DNA from: JBBDMX01 sp038241095
Lineage (GTDB): Bacteria; Planctomycetota; Phycisphaerae; Phycisphaerales; Phycisphaeraceae
Length of the DNA stretch: 7,284 nucleotides
Direction of reading: 5' to 3'
NCBI GenBank assembly: GCA_038241095.1
Contig: JBBRGB010000184.1
Coordinates: 1-7,284, forward strand
In this document: positions 4,958 through 7,284 of the stretch, piece by piece
Layout of the letters: each line of letters opens with the position of its first letter
Position numbering within the stretch: the first letter of the stretch is position 1
Notes under the pieces: model-generated
What the model saw: the letters and a program-made list of their open reading frames with translations, nothing else
What the model was told of the DNA's origin: nothing
Database searches by the model: none
Translations under genes and position numbers: made by a program

Positions 4958-7284
4958 TCATTGCCCCGCGGGGCGGCCCACGTACAGCGGAACCATGCTG
5001 CCTTCACCACGGCCATAAGCCTCGCCGTATTGCAACGTCTTCTCTTCCTCACCGCGGATTTCCTTGACCGGGTTGAACGGCTGCTTGCGAATCACCCACT
5101 CGCCCACCGTGAAGGAAAGCGAGCCGTTGTCGTTGACGAACATGATCTTGCCCGGTTGGCGGTTCTTGTTGGCATAGACGAACCCGCCGATGATTTCCGC
5201 CACGCTCTTGGGATGGTTTTGCAACTGCACGGCATCTTCTTCGCTCTTATAGCCCAGCACCCAAAGTGTGCCGTGGTTGTCGATCTTGGGCCGCAACTGC
5301 CATCCTTCGATGTTGAGTTGCCGGGCGTACACGTTGCCGCCTTCGATGATGAGCTGGCCGGTGACAATATCGTTGAGAAACAGGTCACCCGATCCCGCGG
5401 CCTTGGTGATCTTGCCCCACTCATTGCGCGAAGTGTTGGCGATGACCAGCGCCCGCTTGCCCTCGTGGCGGAAGTGGATCGGGGCGTAAGTAATGTCGAA
5501 GCGCTCGATAATCAACGGGCCGGTCTCGTCGCCATCCTCGACGATCAAGGTCGCCGAGGTACCCGCGCCGTGATCCTCCACAAAACTGTTCTCCATGCCC
5601 ATGATGCGCTTGACCTTGCCGCGGATGTGGACATCGGAAAACATGCCGTAGCTTCGCCCGGGGGGAAAATAGATGGTCGTCGCGCCGCTGTCGATGGCCG
5701 CCTGCAAGGCCGGTGCCCAGTCCGTGAGCTTGACCTTCTGATTGTCATTGCGGGTGATAACCCTCTCTTCGGGCTTAAACTTCGTCACCGCCACCCAGGT
5801 CGCTGGGTCTTCCCACACCGCCTGGGGCACTTCCTTAATCGGCAGATTCAACGACCGCTGGGGGGTTTCAAAAAGCGTCAGCACCGCGTGGGAAACGAAC
5901 TCCGCCACCTCGGCGTGTGCGGCGTTTTCTTTCCTGCCCTCCGTATTCTCAATGGCCATCTTGTAACCACTGGTCTTGATGTTGCGGGCAAACAGGCCAC
6001 TGTTGTTGATGATCGCCGGCACGTCACTGGCCGCGCCCGTGCCGACCAATTCACTATCGATCAGGGCCGTGATGCTCGCACCCTGGCGGTTGTGATAAGC
6101 GGTGACAGCGTTCTCGCTCTTCAACCCGCGCAGGCTTACGCACTGGCCATCGTTGAGCCAGCCGACCACCCGCTGATTCCGCAGCGTGATGTGTTCCGCC
6201 ACCACGCCATCGACGGCATGTTTGGTCAGCACGCCCGTGTCGAACCCCTCGACAATCACATCCTGAATCAGGCACGGCCCCTGCTCGTTGGAATAACCCA
6301 AATCCAGCCCGATGTGGCCGATTTTGTCGGGGTCGGAGGAGCGGATGGTGATGCCGAACACGCCGCCTTGGTTGTTGGCGATGAATTGCAAGCCCGTAGC
6401 GCCGGGGTTGCCGGAGCCGATGTCCAGAGTGAGATTACGCACCGCGTTGCGGAAGCGCTGCGCCGGGGCCTTGCCCGTCCAGACCATTGCCGCCGCCGCG
6501 TTGGCGTCCTGGTAGCCGGGGCAGCGATCCACCAGTTTGATGACCGCGCCGTCCCGGCTCTGGCCTTCCAAAATGGTGCGCGTCTGGCGGCCGGTCCACT
6601 TAAGCGTATCGGTGATCAGATACGTCCCATTGGGCACGTAAACCAGTTTGCCGCCTTCCAAAGCCGCTTGAAAGGCCGCGGTGTCATCGTGCTTGCCGTC
6701 GCCCTTGGCACCAAAGGCGCGGATGTTGCGCACGCCACTGTCGGCGGGATAGACCACGTCTCCTTCCTTAATCCCCGCTTTGATCACCGCGGCGTTGGCG
6801 GCCGCCACCTGCTCGCTCGTGGGGTTGGCGATCACTTCGGCGCGGGGCATATTGGCCAGCATTTCACGGGATTCCTTGACTTTTTCATCCATCAGATCGG
6901 TGCCGATGGCCAGGCCCGTGAGTCGCACATCCACCCCAGCGCGGTCGGCGATCATCATCAATACCAGTTCATCGCCCTTGTTGGCCTTGACCGCCACCTG
7001 GCCGATCTCCTGCTTTTTGGAAGGTTCGAGTGACCAATCCTGGATGAGGTCCACCCGCTCGGCGGTGCGTCGCGCCAGTTGCAGTTTGAGCTTGCCGTAG
7101 CCATCCCAAAGGTTGGTCGAGACGTTGGCCTTCAAGCCGTACCAGCCGTCGGCCGGGACGATATAAACCAGCGCCGGGATTTTCAAGCCGGGCTTGCCAC
7201 CGGCTTCGGCGCGGGCGCTGAGCAGGATGGTCCCATCCTTGACCTCGATGCGCGGCTGCCCGCCGTGGTCATTTTCGGTCGCCC
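4958..7284 (-). CDS. Large two-module beta-helix protein (pectate-lyase-3 / GH55-like), 5' end outside the window
   Basis: The frame stays open from the stop at 4958-4960 to the right edge, giving 774 visible residues. The native start and any signal peptide lie beyond the window; an in-frame TTG at 7186 falls inside conserved-looking sequence and is not the start. Visible residues 1 to about 135 look like a beta-sandwich accessory region (DGTILLSARAEAGGK, VYIVPADGWYGLKA, then VDVRLTGLAIGTDL). Residues from about 182 begin a pectate-lyase-3 helix with the hallmark NIRAFGAKGDGKHDDTAAFQ (186-205) and PNGTYLITD. Residues from about 522 begin a second, similar segment (WAPALQAAIDSGATTIYFPPG) followed by short repeating strands to near the C-terminus. 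Two successive right-handed beta-helices recall GH55 glucanases and phage-type polysaccharide depolymerases. Polysaccharide binding or cleavage outside the cytoplasm is inferred; catalytic residues cannot be assigned by eye. It is unlikely to be a classic calcium-dependent pectate lyase. Confidence 0.8.
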   Translation of the reverse strand, partial: ATENDHGGQPRIEVKDGTILLSARAEAGGKPGLKIPALVYIVPADGWYGLKANVSTNLWDGYGKLKLQLARRTAERVDLIQDWSLEPSKKQEIGQVAVKANKGDELVLMMIADRAGVDVRLTGLAIGTDLMDEKVKESREMLANMPRAEVIANPTSEQVAAANAAVIKAGIKEGDVVYPADSGVRNIRAFGAKGDGKHDDTAAFQAALEGGKLVYVPNGTYLITDTLKWTGRQTRTILEGQSRDGAVIKLVDRCPGYQDANAAAAMVWTGKAPAQRFRNAVRNLTLDIGSGNPGATGLQFIANNQGGVFGITIRSSDPDKIGHIGLDLGYSNEQGPCLIQDVIVEGFDTGVLTKHAVDGVVAEHITLRNQRVVGWLNDGQCVSLRGLKSENAVTAYHNRQGASITALIDSELVGTGAASDVPAIINNSGLFARNIKTSGYKMAIENTEGRKENAAHAEVAEFVSHAVLTLFETPQRSLNLPIKEVPQAVWEDPATWVAVTKFKPEERVITRNDNQKVKLTDWAPALQAAIDSGATTIYFPPGRSYGMFSDVHIRGKVKRIMGMENSFVEDHGAGTSATLIVEDGDETGPLIIERFDITYAPIHFRHEGKRALVIANTSRNEWGKITKAAGSGDLFLNDIVTGQLIIEGGNVYARQLNIEGWQLRPKIDNHGTLWVLGYKSEEDAVQLQNHPKSVAEIIGGFVYANKNRQPGKIMFVNDNGSLSFTVGEWVIRKQPFNPVKEIRGEEEKTLQYGEAYGRGEGSMVPLYVGRPAGQ

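Noticed and set aside
4964..4973. Palindrome CCCCGCGGGG at the 3' end of the beta-helix gene
   Set aside because: It lies within coding sequence of very high GC content and is expected by chance.
4961..7033. A 690-codon open frame on the + strand, opposite the beta-helix gene
   Set aside because: It is in codon register with the - strand gene, so it is open only because that gene avoids TTA, CTA and TCA codons, as GC-rich genes do. Its translation has no recognisable family pattern, while the opposite strand shows clear beta-helix motifs.

Overview
The window is a GC-rich, gene-dense bacterial segment with six protein genes: three complete genes plus one small one on the + strand, then one complete and one 5'-truncated gene on the - strand. 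No gene here is a strict lineage marker. Several traits together suggest a planctomycete or a related member of the PVC group (Planctomycetota, Verrucomicrobiota, Lentisphaerota): the aminopeptidase-accB-accC order, an intergenic palindrome built on ACACGAAG-type words, a B12-type ribonucleotide reductase tail encoded as its own gene, a 'trimethylamine corrinoid protein 2'-like uroporphyrinogen-decarboxylase homologue, and a large secreted-type beta-helix protein. That assignment is inference.

Bases 1-3179 (+) hold a housekeeping block. It encodes an M24-family (Xaa-Pro type) metallopeptidase, then AccB (biotin carboxyl carrier protein, biotinylation site K126) and AccC (biotin carboxylase, 451 aa). 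AccC uses ATP and bicarbonate to carboxylate the biotin on AccB, which is the first half-reaction of acetyl-CoA carboxylase in fatty-acid synthesis. The carboxyltransferase genes accA and accD are not in the window. The 154-base gap before accB carries a large imperfect inverted repeat (28-bp arms) and a good Shine-Dalgarno site. The 62-base gap before accC shows only a 7-bp tandem duplication and no clear Shine-Dalgarno.

Bases 3180-3724 (+) start with a nested stem-loop region after accC. A 130-aa protein follows that corresponds to the C-terminal module of class II (adenosylcobalamin-dependent) ribonucleotide reductase NrdJ, without the catalytic barrel. A -10-like hexamer placed 6 bases before its ATG suggests a leaderless transcript.

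Bases 3743-7284 (-) converge on that gene with only 18 bases between stop codons. Transcription there runs from the window's right edge. First comes a large protein with an N-terminal beta-sandwich-like region and two pectate-lyase-3/GH55-like beta-helix segments; its 5' end lies outside the window. Next is a 368-aa URO-D/MtaA-fold protein that starts at TTG with its own Shine-Dalgarno and a possible -10. Its H-L-D-G motif replaces the H-x-C metal-binding motif of methylcobamide:thiol methyltransferases.

No tRNA, rRNA, CRISPR array, insertion sequence, attachment site or replication origin was seen. No stretch longer than 300 bases lacks a gene; the gaps are 154, 62, 152, 18 and 108 bases. 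I found no convincing new multi-gene system. The items most worth a second look are the standalone reductase tail, the altered URO-D-like motif, the two-helix protein and the palindromic repeat.
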